Positions 25,199 to 34,561 of a stretch of DNA of 64,000 bases are shown piece after piece. Each line of letters begins with the position of its first letter. Positions within the stretch are counted from its first letter, which is position 1. The DNA lies in NCBI GenBank assembly GCA_944322855.1, contig CALUQG010000007.1:62001-126000 (forward strand), read 5' to 3'. This stretch comes from Candidatus Gastranaerophilales bacterium. GTDB taxonomy: Bacteria; Cyanobacteriota; Vampirovibrionia; Gastranaerophilales; Gastranaerophilaceae. The notes beneath the pieces are model-generated. The model saw nothing but the letters and a program-made list of their open reading frames with translations. It was not told the DNA's origin and did not search any database. Position numbers and translations under genes: made by a program.

Positions 25199-26209
25199 AT
25201 GAGCGGCAAAGACGAGTTGACATTCAGAAAAAAATCAGACATAAAATTTATGCTTGATGTTATTTTTCTTGTAATTTTATTAATATTAATAATTACCGTT
25301 TCACTGAAACAAATCTGGTATCCAGGTGTAATTATAGGTATTTCTATACTGTTTATTGCATATATAGGACAGTATATATGGAGTAGGGAATGGCTGCTCA
25401 ATGAATTAAGAAAAAGTGTCAAGGAAAAAGACAAAAAAACTCAAAAAACTGCTGATAAAATTCTTGATTCTACTCTTGAACAAAAAAACAGTATTAAAAA
25501 GTACGAAAATATCCACTCAAGCTCAATAATAAATCTTGAAAAACTTAGATCGTTATGTTTTACAATAAAACAAAATTCTAAAGAAATACTCTACAAAATC
25601 TCTGAGTCTTTGAAAAATGCCAATATTGAACAAAAGCCTGTTCAGGCAAATATTGATAAGATGATAGTTCTTAAACAACGTATACAAATTATTGCTGAAT
25701 TAATTCTTGAATTGAGTGAATATATCCAGCAAATAGGCTCAATAATCGGTCTTGTTGAAGATATAGCAGAACAGACAAATATGCTGGCATTGAATGCTGC
25801 TGTAGAAGCAGCTAGAGCCGGTGAACACGGTAAAGGTTTTGCTGTAGTAGCCGGTGAAATCAGAAAACTCGCCGATGAATCAAAGCAGGCAACAACAAAA
25901 ATCGGTTCTTTGATTAATGATATACAACACACTACAAATTCTACAGTAATGGCAACAGAAGAAGGCAGCAAAGAAATCGAATCAGGAGTAAAACTTGCAA
26001 GCAATATCGAAGAAAACTTCAATATCCTGAATGAGGCTTTGAATAATGCGTTAAAGTTCATTGAAAATATATCTTTGAATTCTGAAAATCAGGAAAAATT
26101 ATCATCAGAAATTGTTAAAACACTAAAAGAAAACGCAGAAGAGCTCTCTGATGTAAATCATCTTTTAAACAAAAATATCGAAACTATTAATAATCTGAAG
26201 AATGAATAA
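25199..26209 (+). CDS. methyl-accepting chemotaxis protein without a periplasmic sensor domain
   Basis: 336-residue chemoreceptor. Two hydrophobic segments (about residues 17-38 and 43-61) are separated by only a few residues (SLKQIWYPG), so there is essentially no ligand-binding domain outside the cell. No HAMP domain is obvious. The conserved receptor hairpin tip is at about 184-224 ([42 protein letters not shown]-type residues), which binds CheA and CheW. The signal must come from the membrane, the cytoplasm or another receptor. GAGGAA lies upstream of the ATG. It is followed after 36 bases by the CheA gene and is probably cotranscribed. Confidence 0.92.
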   Translation: MSGKDELTFRKKSDIKFMLDVIFLVILLILIITVSLKQIWYPGVIIGISILFIAYIGQYIWSREWLLNELRKSVKEKDKKTQKTADKILDSTLEQKNSIKKYENIHSSSIINLEKLRSLCFTIKQNSKEILYKISESLKNANIEQKPVQANIDKMIVLKQRIQIIAELILELSEYIQQIGSIIGLVEDIAEQTNMLALNAAVEAARAGEHGKGFAVVAGEIRKLADESKQATTKIGSLINDIQHTTNSTVMATEEGSKEIESGVKLASNIEENFNILNEALNNALKFIENISLNSENQEKLSSEIVKTLKENAEELSDVNHLLNKNIETINNLKNE

Positions 26210-26245
26210 ACTAAATGCCATGTAACCACGGAGCCTAAAAAATAA

Positions 26246-29200
26246 ATGGATTTTTTGCCGGAAGAATTTGAAGAAATTTTGAATATATTCAGGGGTGAAA
26301 CTGAGGAAATCATCCAAAAATTCAATAATAATCTTCTGCAGCTTGAAAACAACCCGAATAATAAAGAACTTTTGATATACCTTTTCAGAGATGCGCATTC
26401 GCTTAAAGGTGCGGCAAGAATGATAGGATTTAATAATATTCAGCGTCTTGCCCACAAAATTGAAGATGTTCTCGGGATGGCAAAAGAAAATAAAATTGTC
26501 ATAGACAGAAAAATTCTTGATGCATTATATAAAGCAACAGATTTGCTGTCTGAGTTGATTTATGAATCAGTAAAAATAAAAAAGGAATACTATACAGATG
26601 ATATTCAGCATCAAATCGATTTTATAGACAATCTTCTCAATGAATACGAAACAACCAACTCTAATTCAGCTAAAAAAGAAGATTTGAAGGCTTCTCAAAC
26701 TATACAACCTGAACCTGAAAAACCTACAAAAGAATTTTCTAAAGAATGTCTAACTATAAATGCTATTATCTCCGAAGCATATCTTCTGCTAAATAACATG
26801 AAAGGGGAAGAAGGCTCGTCTTATATAGAGACATTTGATGATCTTATAAAACAGCTGAGAGAAAAATTTGAAAAAACCACTTATTTTGATATAAAAAATG
26901 AAATCGAAAATATTGATGCAAAAACTGAATTTGTCTTGAAAAATTCAAACATCATGACAGACGAAGAAATTTTTGATATAAAAGCAAAACTGACGAATAT
27001 TGTTAATTCTCTGAACAAAGTTTATACAGAACAGGGTTATGAACATTTTGATTTAAAAAAACTAATTGAAGAAAAGTCTCATAATAACCTGGAAAAAACA
27101 ACAGAAAAAAAACAAAACAATACTGCAGAAAAAACAGCAATACAGCTTGAAGAAAAAATTGAATATATCAAAGACGGACTTAATGAACTGGAGAAAAATC
27201 TTTCTCAAATCCCTTCATTAAATGAAGTTTTGAATGAGATTTCTAAATTAACACCAAATAAAAAAGATATTTCAAACATAATTGAAAAAATAAAAGAAAT
27301 TCTTGATATTTTAAAAAAAGAAAACTCTTTGCCTGAAAAAGAGATAATCAATATACTTAAACAAAGTCTTGCATCTGTTGAGAAAATGATATTTGAAACA
27401 AAAGAAGAAGCGGATGATATTTCACTTGTTATTCAAAGGCTTGATATTATAAAACAGATGCTTGACATAAACTCTTCTGTCAATCCTCTGAACAAGCTCA
27501 GTAACACTCTTGATGAGTCATCGCTACCAATAAAAAAAGCACAGGACTTTTTTAACTCATTCGAAACAACATCAATAAGGACTCTTCGTGTTGACTCAAA
27601 AAAACTTGACAGCCTTGTCAATCAGATTGGAGAGTTGATTATTGCAAGAATAAAACAGAAAAAAAATATAGCGGAATTGGAAAATATTCTGTCTGAAATA
27701 ACTGAGATAAAAAACTTTAATACAAAATCACAGAGTTTTATAAAATACTACGACAGAAAATACTTAAATACGGAAGAACCTATTGACTACGCTACATTTT
27801 CTGTATTTAGCAAACAAATTTTTTCTATATTACAAGAAAATTCTGCAAAAATATTAAAATTGAATAATCGCATTTTAAGTCTTCAAAAAATGGCAGATGA
27901 AGAAGACACAAAGCAAAGTCTTATTATCACGCAATTGGAAAGTATGATAAAAAATATTCGTGTGCTGCCGCTGGCGACTATTTTCCATATGTTTCCGAGA
28001 ATGATAAGAGATATATCTAAAGATACAGGTAAAGAAATTGAACTTCTGATATCAGGAAGCGAAACAAGTGCTGATAAAAAAGTTATTGAAGAAATCAAAG
28101 CGCCTTTAATGCATATCATAAGAAACTCTATAGACCACGGTATAGAAATGCCGCAGGAAAGAATAGCAATGGGAAAATCTCCTAAAGGGAAAATATATCT
28201 GATTGCTAAAAGCATACAGAATAAGATAATTATAGAGGTTCACGATGACGGAAGAGGCATTGATCTTCAAAAGATTGTAAAAAGAGCGCTTGAAAAAAAC
28301 TTGATTACAAAAAAAGAAGCGGAATATCTGAGTGCAGAGCAGATTATGAACATAATATTCTGGCCCGGATTTTCTACTGAACAGGTGGTAACAGAGATTT
28401 CTGGCAGAGGCATTGGACTCGATATTGTGCAAACAAAAATATCCCAGCTCAACGGAACAGTAAAAGTATTTTCAGTTCCCAATCAAGGGACAAAAATCAC
28501 TATTGAACTCCCTATTTCAATGTCGACTTTGAAAGCGTTTATTGTGGAAACTTCCGGACAGCTTTTTGCACTGTCTATGACGTCTATAAAAAATGTAATG
28601 TGGATAAATGAAAATGATATATATACAAGAAATGAAGCAAGAACAATAATGCTTGAAGGAAAAAATGTCAGCATTTTTTATTTGAATGAATTAATGGATC
28701 TTCCTGAAACAAGTCTTCAAAAAGAACCTAAAAAAACAGTTGTTCTTATAGAAATAGAAAACAGTCTTATGGGAATAATCGTTGATAGGATTCTCGGAGA
28801 TCAAAATATTCTCCAAAAAAAACTTGATCCGCCTATTGTTAAATTGAAAAACATTTCCGGTATAACTACACTTGCAAATGGTGAAATATGCCTGATATTA
28901 AATCTTGTTGAACTTTATAAGAGCACTTATGTACCGGTAGAGAAACCGCTTATGGCAGTACCAAAATATCAAATTGCCGCAAAAGAAAACAAAGATTACA
29001 AAATTTTGATTGTGGATGATTCCATTACAACAAGAGAACTTTTGAAGAATATTCTGGTTCACTGGGGATATAGCTTTGAAATGGTAAAAAATCCGAAAGA
29101 AGCTTTTGAAATGCTATATAAAACCAACTTTGATCTTATTCTCTCTGATATGGAAATGCCTGAGATGGACGGAAAAATGTTTGTTAGAGAACTCAAAGCA

Positions 29201-29356
29201 CATCCGAAGTTTAAAAATATTCCGGTTGTGATTATTTCCTCATATGATACTGATACAATGGCTCAGGATATACCCGAGGTAGATGCATTTATCAGAAAAT
29301 CAAATTTCAATCAGGATGATCTTCTTGATACTATAGAAAAACTATTGAAAATATAA
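26246..29356 (+). CDS. cheA: hybrid CheA histidine kinase with C-terminal receiver domain
   Basis: 1036-residue chemosensory kinase. Order of domains: HPt (1-125) with phospho-accepting His51 in DAHSLKGAARMIG; a long charged Lys/Glu/Asn-rich segment (about 130-440) in which no normal P2 docking domain is recognisable; dimerisation region (about 450-500, RVDSKKLDSLVNQIGELI); HATPase with N box HIIRNSIDHGIE, G1 HDDGRGID and G2 SGRGIGLDIV; a CheW-like regulatory domain (about 765-900); and a receiver with Asp968 in ILSDMEMPEMDG. CheA-receiver fusions are typical of cyanobacterial and type IV pilus chemosensory systems. The absent P2 fits direct phosphotransfer to the attached receiver. Neighbours are the MCP, tandem CheW and an HD protein; no cheR, cheB or separate cheY is nearby. 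Confidence 0.95.
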   Translation: MDFLPEEFEEILNIFRGETEEIIQKFNNNLLQLENNPNNKELLIYLFRDAHSLKGAARMIGFNNIQRLAHKIEDVLGMAKENKIVIDRKILDALYKATDLLSELIYESVKIKKEYYTDDIQHQIDFIDNLLNEYETTNSNSAKKEDLKASQTIQPEPEKPTKEFSKECLTINAIISEAYLLLNNMKGEEGSSYIETFDDLIKQLREKFEKTTYFDIKNEIENIDAKTEFVLKNSNIMTDEEIFDIKAKLTNIVNSLNKVYTEQGYEHFDLKKLIEEKSHNNLEKTTEKKQNNTAEKTAIQLEEKIEYIKDGLNELEKNLSQIPSLNEVLNEISKLTPNKKDISNIIEKIKEILDILKKENSLPEKEIINILKQSLASVEKMIFETKEEADDISLVIQRLDIIKQMLDINSSVNPLNKLSNTLDESSLPIKKAQDFFNSFETTSIRTLRVDSKKLDSLVNQIGELIIARIKQKKNIAELENILSEITEIKNFNTKSQSFIKYYDRKYLNTEEPIDYATFSVFSKQIFSILQENSAKILKLNNRILSLQKMADEEDTKQSLIITQLESMIKNIRVLPLATIFHMFPRMIRDISKDTGKEIELLISGSETSADKKVIEEIKAPLMHIIRNSIDHGIEMPQERIAMGKSPKGKIYLIAKSIQNKIIIEVHDDGRGIDLQKIVKRALEKNLITKKEAEYLSAEQIMNIIFWPGFSTEQVVTEISGRGIGLDIVQTKISQLNGTVKVFSVPNQGTKITIELPISMSTLKAFIVETSGQLFALSMTSIKNVMWINENDIYTRNEARTIMLEGKNVSIFYLNELMDLPETSLQKEPKKTVVLIEIENSLMGIIVDRILGDQNILQKKLDPPIVKLKNISGITTLANGEICLILNLVELYKSTYVPVEKPLMAVPKYQIAAKENKDYKILIVDDSITTRELLKNILVHWGYSFEMVKNPKEAFEMLYKTNFDLILSDMEMPEMDGKMFVRELKAHPKFKNIPVVIISSYDTDTMAQDIPEVDAFIRKSNFNQDDLLDTIEKLLKI

Positions 29357-29360
29357 TAAA

Positions 29361-29957
29361 ATGACTACAATGACAGAACAAAATACATATACAGCGGAAG
29401 AATTGTTTGAAAAGTTCTCGGACAGAAAAGAACATGCAAAACAGGTTCAACAATATGCGGAAAAACTTTTCGATGCATTAAACACAGGTGGAATTTGTAA
29501 TTTTACACAAAAAGAAAAAGAATATCTTTCCAAAGCCGCCCTGCTTCATGATATAGGATATTTTGTGGAACAAAAATCGCACCACAAACATACTATGAAG
29601 ATGATTTTAGAATACGGAATAAAAGGATTTGACTCAGATGAAATTAACCTTGTTGCAAATATCGCTCGATACCATCGTTCTTCTTTTCCAAAAGAAGAAA
29701 AACACAAGAATTATGCAATACTTGATGACAAACAGAAAGAAATAGTAAAAAAACTCGCATCAATACTTCGTATTGCAGACGGTCTCGACAAACCAAGCAA
29801 AAATCTTATATTGAGAATAGAAGCAAAAGAAACAACGGGCAGTATAGATTTTTACTTAAAAACAATAGGCTTTAAACCAAAACTAAAAATGGCGGAAGAA
29901 AAAAGCGATCTGTTTGAAGAAACATTTAAGAAAAAGGTTAACTTTTATTTTATATAA
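29361..29957 (+). CDS. stand-alone HD-domain protein related to the Ppx/GppA C-terminal domain
   Basis: 198-residue cytoplasmic protein. The HD motif is His63-Asp64 in AALLHDIGYFVEQKSHHKHT, followed by NIARYHRSSFP and LRIADGLDKPSKNL. This set matches the C-terminal HD-like domain of exopolyphosphatase/GppA proteins, but the N-terminal ASKHA phosphatase part is missing. It may hydrolyse a phosphorylated nucleotide or polyphosphate, or simply bind one; the function is unknown. It starts only 4 bases after the cheA stop, so it is translated with the chemosensory genes and may be part of that pathway. A second ATG three codons in (29370) is possible. No clear ribosome binding site is visible. Confidence 0.8.
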   Translation: MTTMTEQNTYTAEELFEKFSDRKEHAKQVQQYAEKLFDALNTGGICNFTQKEKEYLSKAALLHDIGYFVEQKSHHKHTMKMILEYGIKGFDSDEINLVANIARYHRSSFPKEEKHKNYAILDDKQKEIVKKLASILRIADGLDKPSKNLILRIEAKETTGSIDFYLKTIGFKPKLKMAEEKSDLFEETFKKKVNFYFI

Positions 29958-30025
29958 ACGTTTGTTGAAAAATACCAAAAAATATGCTAAAGAATAAGTA
30001 GAATATTCAATAAACAGGAGGTTAT

Positions 30026-30766
30026 ATGTTTAAAAGCACAAATCCGCTTCTTACGAGAATGGATGGAAATAATTTTGAAGGAGTACTGGATAGCGCTCCT
30101 ATGACAGTTAACGGGACAATAACAAAAGCATTTGCGCTAATATTAATAGCTGCAGTGTCGGGTGCGGCTGTATTCTATGAAGCTTTGATGGGTTATGCTG
30201 ACAAAGTCATGCTGATTATGACTATTGCACTTGCGGCAGGCTTAATCACAGGTCTGGTAACTTCTTTTGTACCGAAGCTTGCCAAATTTCTTGCACCTGT
30301 TTATGCTTTTTGTGAAGGTGCACTTTTGACAGGTGTATCTTTAATGCTTGAGGCAAAATTCCCCGGAATTGCAGTACAGGCAATTGGCGGAACAATGCTT
30401 GCTTTTGCTGTAATGCTTCTTCTCTACAGAACCGGTGCAATACGTGCAACAGAAAAGTTCAGAGCTACAATTCTGTCGGCAATTCTGACTGTAATGATTT
30501 TGTATATTATAAGCTTTATCGGAAGTTTCTTTAATTTTTCTATACCTTTTATCACAGGGAATGGCCCTATGAGCATTGTATTTAGCGGAATTGTTGTGCT
30601 CATTGCATCATTCAGCTTAATTCTTGATTTTGATTTTATTGAAAAAGGACAGGCTAATTTGCTTCCAAAAGACTTTGAATGGTACGGGGCTTTCGGGCTG
30701 ATTGTTACTCTGGTATGGCTTTATATAGAAATTTTGAACCTGCTTGCAAAACTCAGAAACGATTAG
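30026..30766 (+). CDS. Bax inhibitor-1/YccA-family membrane protein
   Basis: 246 residues with a polar N-terminus (FKSTNPLLTRM, typical of the bacterial BI-1-like DUF4149/YccA group) and about seven hydrophobic segments from residue 32 to the end, with the acidic LILDFDFIEKG and WYGAFGLIVTLVWLYIEILNLLAKL near the C-terminus. Family members are inner-membrane proteins, some acting as pH-sensitive calcium leak channels; the physiological role is not established in most bacteria. CAGGAGGT sits 6 bases before the ATG, one of the strongest ribosome binding sites in the window. Single-gene unit. Confidence 0.9.
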   Translation: MFKSTNPLLTRMDGNNFEGVLDSAPMTVNGTITKAFALILIAAVSGAAVFYEALMGYADKVMLIMTIALAAGLITGLVTSFVPKLAKFLAPVYAFCEGALLTGVSLMLEAKFPGIAVQAIGGTMLAFAVMLLLYRTGAIRATEKFRATILSAILTVMILYIISFIGSFFNFSIPFITGNGPMSIVFSGIVVLIASFSLILDFDFIEKGQANLLPKDFEWYGAFGLIVTLVWLYIEILNLLAKLRND

Positions 30767-30780
30767 ACTTTTATTTCATC

Positions 30781-30833
30781 CCTCTTTATTATAAAATTTA
30801 TACATAAATATTGGAAAATTATTAATAAAGAGG
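30781..30833 (+). promoter_or_regulatory. 11-bp inverted repeat covering the pheT ribosome binding site
   Basis: CCTCTTTATTA (30781-30791) is perfectly complementary to TAATAAAGAGG (30823-30833), whose last bases are the pheT ribosome binding site 11 bases before the ATG. If both arms are transcribed the site would be masked; if not, it may be a DNA operator. It is not a T-box. Confidence 0.5.
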
Positions 30834-30844
30834 ATGAATAAATT

Positions 30845-33319
30845 ATGAAAATTTCATTGGAGTGGCTTAATGAGTACATTGATCTGTCAGATGTTACACC
30901 GGAACAAATCGCACATGAACTTACAATGAGCGGTCTTGAGGTTGAAGAAATTGAAAAAGCCGGCCCAAAATTTTCAAATATAAAAGTTGCAAAAATACAG
31001 CTTATTGAGCAGCACCCTAATGCAGACAAGCTTCATCTTGTTACCGTAGATCTCGGAAATGAAACAAAAACAGTTGTATGCGGTGCACAAAATATTGAAG
31101 AAGGGCAGATTATTCCTTATGCATCAGTCGGTTCAAAAGTGCTTGATAGAAAAACAGGCGAGCAGTTCGAGCTTACACCTGCAAAAATCAGAGGCATTGA
31201 ATCTCAGGGAATGCTCTGCTCTCAGGATGAACTCGGGCTTGAAAATATGCAGGAAGAGGACGGAATTCTTATCCTCAACAGATTGTATTCAAATTTGACT
31301 CTCGGCGAGCCTCTGGAAAAAGTTCTTGATATCAAAGAAGACATTGTCTTTGATGTTGCTCCGACAGCAAACAGAGGAGATGAAATGTCAGTCATAGGTA
31401 TTGCAAGAGAACTGTCTGCAATATTTAACAAGAAATTGAATTTCTCTCCTTTGCAGGAAACAAAAGACTGCTCAACAGACAAATTTCAGGTTGAAATTCT
31501 TGACAGAGAAGGTTGTAAATATTATAGCGCAGGCCTTTTGAATGATGTTGTAATAAAACCATCCCCTGACTGGATGAAAAGAAGACTCGAAGCTTGCGGT
31601 ATCCGTTCAATCAATAATGTTGTTGACATAACAAACTATGTTCTGCTTGAATATGGATGTCCTCTGCATGCTTTTGACAGAGACAAGTTGAACGGTTATC
31701 TCTGCGTAAGAAGAGCTTTTGAAGGTGAAACAATTGTTACTCTGGATGAAGTAGAAAGAAAAACAAACAGCGATACAGTTTTGATTGCAACAAAAGAAAA
31801 ATCTGTATGCATAGGAGGCGTTTTCGGTTCTGCAAATAGTGAGGTGGACGAAAATACAAAAAATATCGCACTCGAAGCTGCTTATTTCACTCCTGCTCAA
31901 AACAGAAAATCAGCCAGAAGCGTTGGTTACAGAAGCGAAGCCAGTGCAAGATTTGAGCGTGGGATTGATATTGAAATGGTTAAACCTGCGTTACTCCGTG
32001 CAATGCAGCTTATGGTGGATCTCGCAGATGCAAAAGTTGACGGTATTGTTGAAACCGGAGACAACAAACTTCCTGAAATAGATATTACTCTGAGATTTGC
32101 CCAAATAAAACGTATTTTAGGTTATGAAATTCCTGCGGAAAAATGTATACAAATCCTTGAAAATCTCGGGTTTGAACTGCTTGGAAAAAATGAAATTGCC
32201 GCAAAATTTAAAGTCCCGTCTTTCAGAATGGTTGATGTGTATAGAGAAATAGATCTCATTGAAGAGATATCAAGGATTTACGGATATGACAAAATTGACC
32301 CGTCTTTGCCGAAAAATACCCAGTCTCCTGAAATCAGAGACGATGACAGAATTATGAAAAAAATTCAGGATATGTTCCTGGGCGCAGGTTTTTATGAGAT
32401 AATGACGTCTTCGCTTGTTGGAAAACCTTTATACAAAGAGTTTTCTGTATCATACAATGATGAAAAAGCAGTGAAAGTATGCAATCCTCAAAGTGAAGAA
32501 CATACAATGCTCAGGCAATCAATGATACCGAGCATTTTGAATATTGTTAAATCTAACTTTGCAAACGGTCAGAAAAATCTGAGACTTTTTGAAACAGGCA
32601 GAACTTACATTGTTGAAAATGAAGCTACAGAAAAAGAAACAGGTGTAAAAGAATGCAGAGTTCTTGCAGGTGTGATGACAGGTGATGTCAATAATGAAAA
32701 ATGGACTCCTTCATCAAAAGCTTCTGTTTTGGATTTCTTTAGTGTAAAAGGTATTGTTCAGGATTTGCTGGTTATGCTCGGATTGGAAAACCGTGTACAG
32801 TTCAGACCTTGCAGTGCAAATGAAGCAATGGACTTTTTACATCCAGGAAAATGTGCAAAACTGGTACTTCTGGGTAAACAGCCTCTTGATGTAGGATTTT
32901 TGGGTGAAGTGCATCCAATTTTAAAAGATAAAGAAAAATTCCAGCAAAATGTTTATTTATTTGAAATAAATCTGGAAGAACTTTTAAGTGCTGTTCACTC
33001 TCATACCGTTAGATACAAAAAACTTCCTCAATTCCCTGAGGTACAAAGAGATTTGGCATTTATTGTTCCTGAAAATGTTACACATGAAGAAATTGCAAAG
33101 GTTATTAAAAAATCAGTAAAAAGCAATCTTTTCAATGGCGAAGAACTTTTTGACATCTATCAGGGTGAGCATATTGAAGACGGATTTAAGAGCATGGCTT
33201 TTAGAATAAAATTGCAAGATGCGCAATCCACTTTGACTGATGAAATAGTTGAAGAACAGATGAATTCTATAAGAAATAATCTTAAAAAATCAATTGCTCA
33301 ACTCAGTTTTAGAGAATAA
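30845..33319 (+). CDS. pheT: phenylalanyl-tRNA synthetase beta subunit
   Basis: Beta subunit of the heterotetrameric PheRS that charges tRNA-Phe in the cytoplasm; 824 residues, normal length. It begins MKISLEWLNEYIDL, then has the EMAP-like tRNA-binding domain (39-150, LIEQHPNADKLHLVTVDLG), B3/B4 editing domain (about 210-385, SINNVVDITNYVLLEYGCPLHAFD, KSARSVGYRSEASARFERGID), B5 domain (about 410-480), the catalytic-like core (about 490-690, DLIEEISRIYGYDKI) and the C-terminal anticodon-binding ferredoxin-fold domain (about 730-824, FPEVQRDLAFIVP). pheS is not adjacent, as in cyanobacteria. A perfect dyad over its ribosome binding site suggests a local control. Confidence 0.97.
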   Translation: MKISLEWLNEYIDLSDVTPEQIAHELTMSGLEVEEIEKAGPKFSNIKVAKIQLIEQHPNADKLHLVTVDLGNETKTVVCGAQNIEEGQIIPYASVGSKVLDRKTGEQFELTPAKIRGIESQGMLCSQDELGLENMQEEDGILILNRLYSNLTLGEPLEKVLDIKEDIVFDVAPTANRGDEMSVIGIARELSAIFNKKLNFSPLQETKDCSTDKFQVEILDREGCKYYSAGLLNDVVIKPSPDWMKRRLEACGIRSINNVVDITNYVLLEYGCPLHAFDRDKLNGYLCVRRAFEGETIVTLDEVERKTNSDTVLIATKEKSVCIGGVFGSANSEVDENTKNIALEAAYFTPAQNRKSARSVGYRSEASARFERGIDIEMVKPALLRAMQLMVDLADAKVDGIVETGDNKLPEIDITLRFAQIKRILGYEIPAEKCIQILENLGFELLGKNEIAAKFKVPSFRMVDVYREIDLIEEISRIYGYDKIDPSLPKNTQSPEIRDDDRIMKKIQDMFLGAGFYEIMTSSLVGKPLYKEFSVSYNDEKAVKVCNPQSEEHTMLRQSMIPSILNIVKSNFANGQKNLRLFETGRTYIVENEATEKETGVKECRVLAGVMTGDVNNEKWTPSSKASVLDFFSVKGIVQDLLVMLGLENRVQFRPCSANEAMDFLHPGKCAKLVLLGKQPLDVGFLGEVHPILKDKEKFQQNVYLFEINLEELLSAVHSHTVRYKKLPQFPEVQRDLAFIVPENVTHEEIAKVIKKSVKSNLFNGEELFDIYQGEHIEDGFKSMAFRIKLQDAQSTLTDEIVEEQMNSIRNNLKKSIAQLSFRE

Positions 33320-33334
33320 TTTAGAAAGTATTTT

Positions 33335-34561
33335 ATGACAAATAATGAACAACTCGTAAAAGAATTGACAGCAAAAGATGAACAAAAAGCAGCAGCGGCT
33401 GCTGAAATTATCATCAACAATGCAAACATTGAAGCTTTTCAAATTCTTGCGGATAAAAGTGAATTCCTTTTTGATTTTGTAATCAACAATGTAAATAAGC
33501 GTTTGCAAAAAGCGATAAACGAGAACAATTACAAAAATCTGTTTGAATTCATGAAAGTTTATGCACCTGATTTTGAAGACACGATAATAGGTTCACTTGC
33601 AAAATTTGCTGATGAAGACCTCACTGATAAAATGCTGGAACTTTTGGAAAATGGCACAGAAAGTGAAAAAACTTATTGTGCAAAATACTTTTCGTACATT
33701 CCTGACACAATCAGTGCTGATGTGCTGACTGAATATGCTTTGAATAATGATAATGAAGCTATGGCATTTAATGCGGCAAAAGCTCTTGGGGCAATGCAAA
33801 TTGACAGTGCATATCAAAAAGCTCTTGAACTTTTGGAATCTGACGATGATTTTACGGTATTGAAAGCTGTGAAATTTCTTGTTGCTTATGAAAACAAAAA
33901 TGCCATTGATGCACTGTTTAAGGCAATGGAAAAATCATCAATGACAGAAAACATAGCAGGAGAAATTCCTTATCTTGAAAGTCTTTTGACTTTAGTTCAA
34001 ACAAAAAAGGAACCTGCATTAACCTGTCTTGGGTATATTTTGTCAGGTCTTGGGGAAATTTTGCCGCTTGGACAGATATTTAATTTTGAAATGTATGATG
34101 TACTTTCTTACCTGATTTCTGATAACCAGCAAAACAAAAATCCTCAAACATCAGTTGTGCTTTTGAGTGCTCTTTCAAAATTTGAAACTCTTGCAAACAA
34201 TGATGAATATACTTTTGATGAAGACAAAAGCACAAAACAGGAAATTGCCGAGATATTTAATCTCCTAAAAAAACAGCAGGAATATTTCTGGAATGCACAG
34301 AAAAAACTTGCCTTACAAGAGCTTACAGCTGATAAACCATCGAGAATTTCGGGCGCATTGCATATAATAAGCGAATTAAAAATATCAGAAGCAAAAGATG
34401 CTGTATTGAATATATTGAACACGGAAAATGAAATAATTCTGTGTGAAGCTGCAGCAACACTTAAACAAATCGGTGCTCTTCAGGATGCAGACAAGAATTT
34501 CATTCTGTCAAAAATTAAAGACGAAAATAAAAAAGCATTGATAGAAAGTTTGTTTTTATAA
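33335..34561 (+). CDS. HEAT-repeat-like alpha-solenoid protein of unknown function
   Basis: 408 residues, cytoplasmic, almost entirely helical and acidic. HEAT-like units can be seen in pairs of helices with small residues at turns, for example AMAFNAAKALGAMQIDSAYQKALELLESDDDFTVLKAVKFL and ILCEAAATLKQIGALQDADKNFILSKI (counted as about 30-residue units). No enzyme motif is visible. It begins 15 bases after pheT and its stop is immediately followed by the tatD ATG, so it is in an operon with both. A scaffold or lyase-like HEAT protein is plausible; I do not recognise a specific family. Confidence 0.7.
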   Translation: MTNNEQLVKELTAKDEQKAAAAAEIIINNANIEAFQILADKSEFLFDFVINNVNKRLQKAINENNYKNLFEFMKVYAPDFEDTIIGSLAKFADEDLTDKMLELLENGTESEKTYCAKYFSYIPDTISADVLTEYALNNDNEAMAFNAAKALGAMQIDSAYQKALELLESDDDFTVLKAVKFLVAYENKNAIDALFKAMEKSSMTENIAGEIPYLESLLTLVQTKKEPALTCLGYILSGLGEILPLGQIFNFEMYDVLSYLISDNQQNKNPQTSVVLLSALSKFETLANNDEYTFDEDKSTKQEIAEIFNLLKKQQEYFWNAQKKLALQELTADKPSRISGALHIISELKISEAKDAVLNILNTENEIILCEAAATLKQIGALQDADKNFILSKIKDENKKALIESLFL

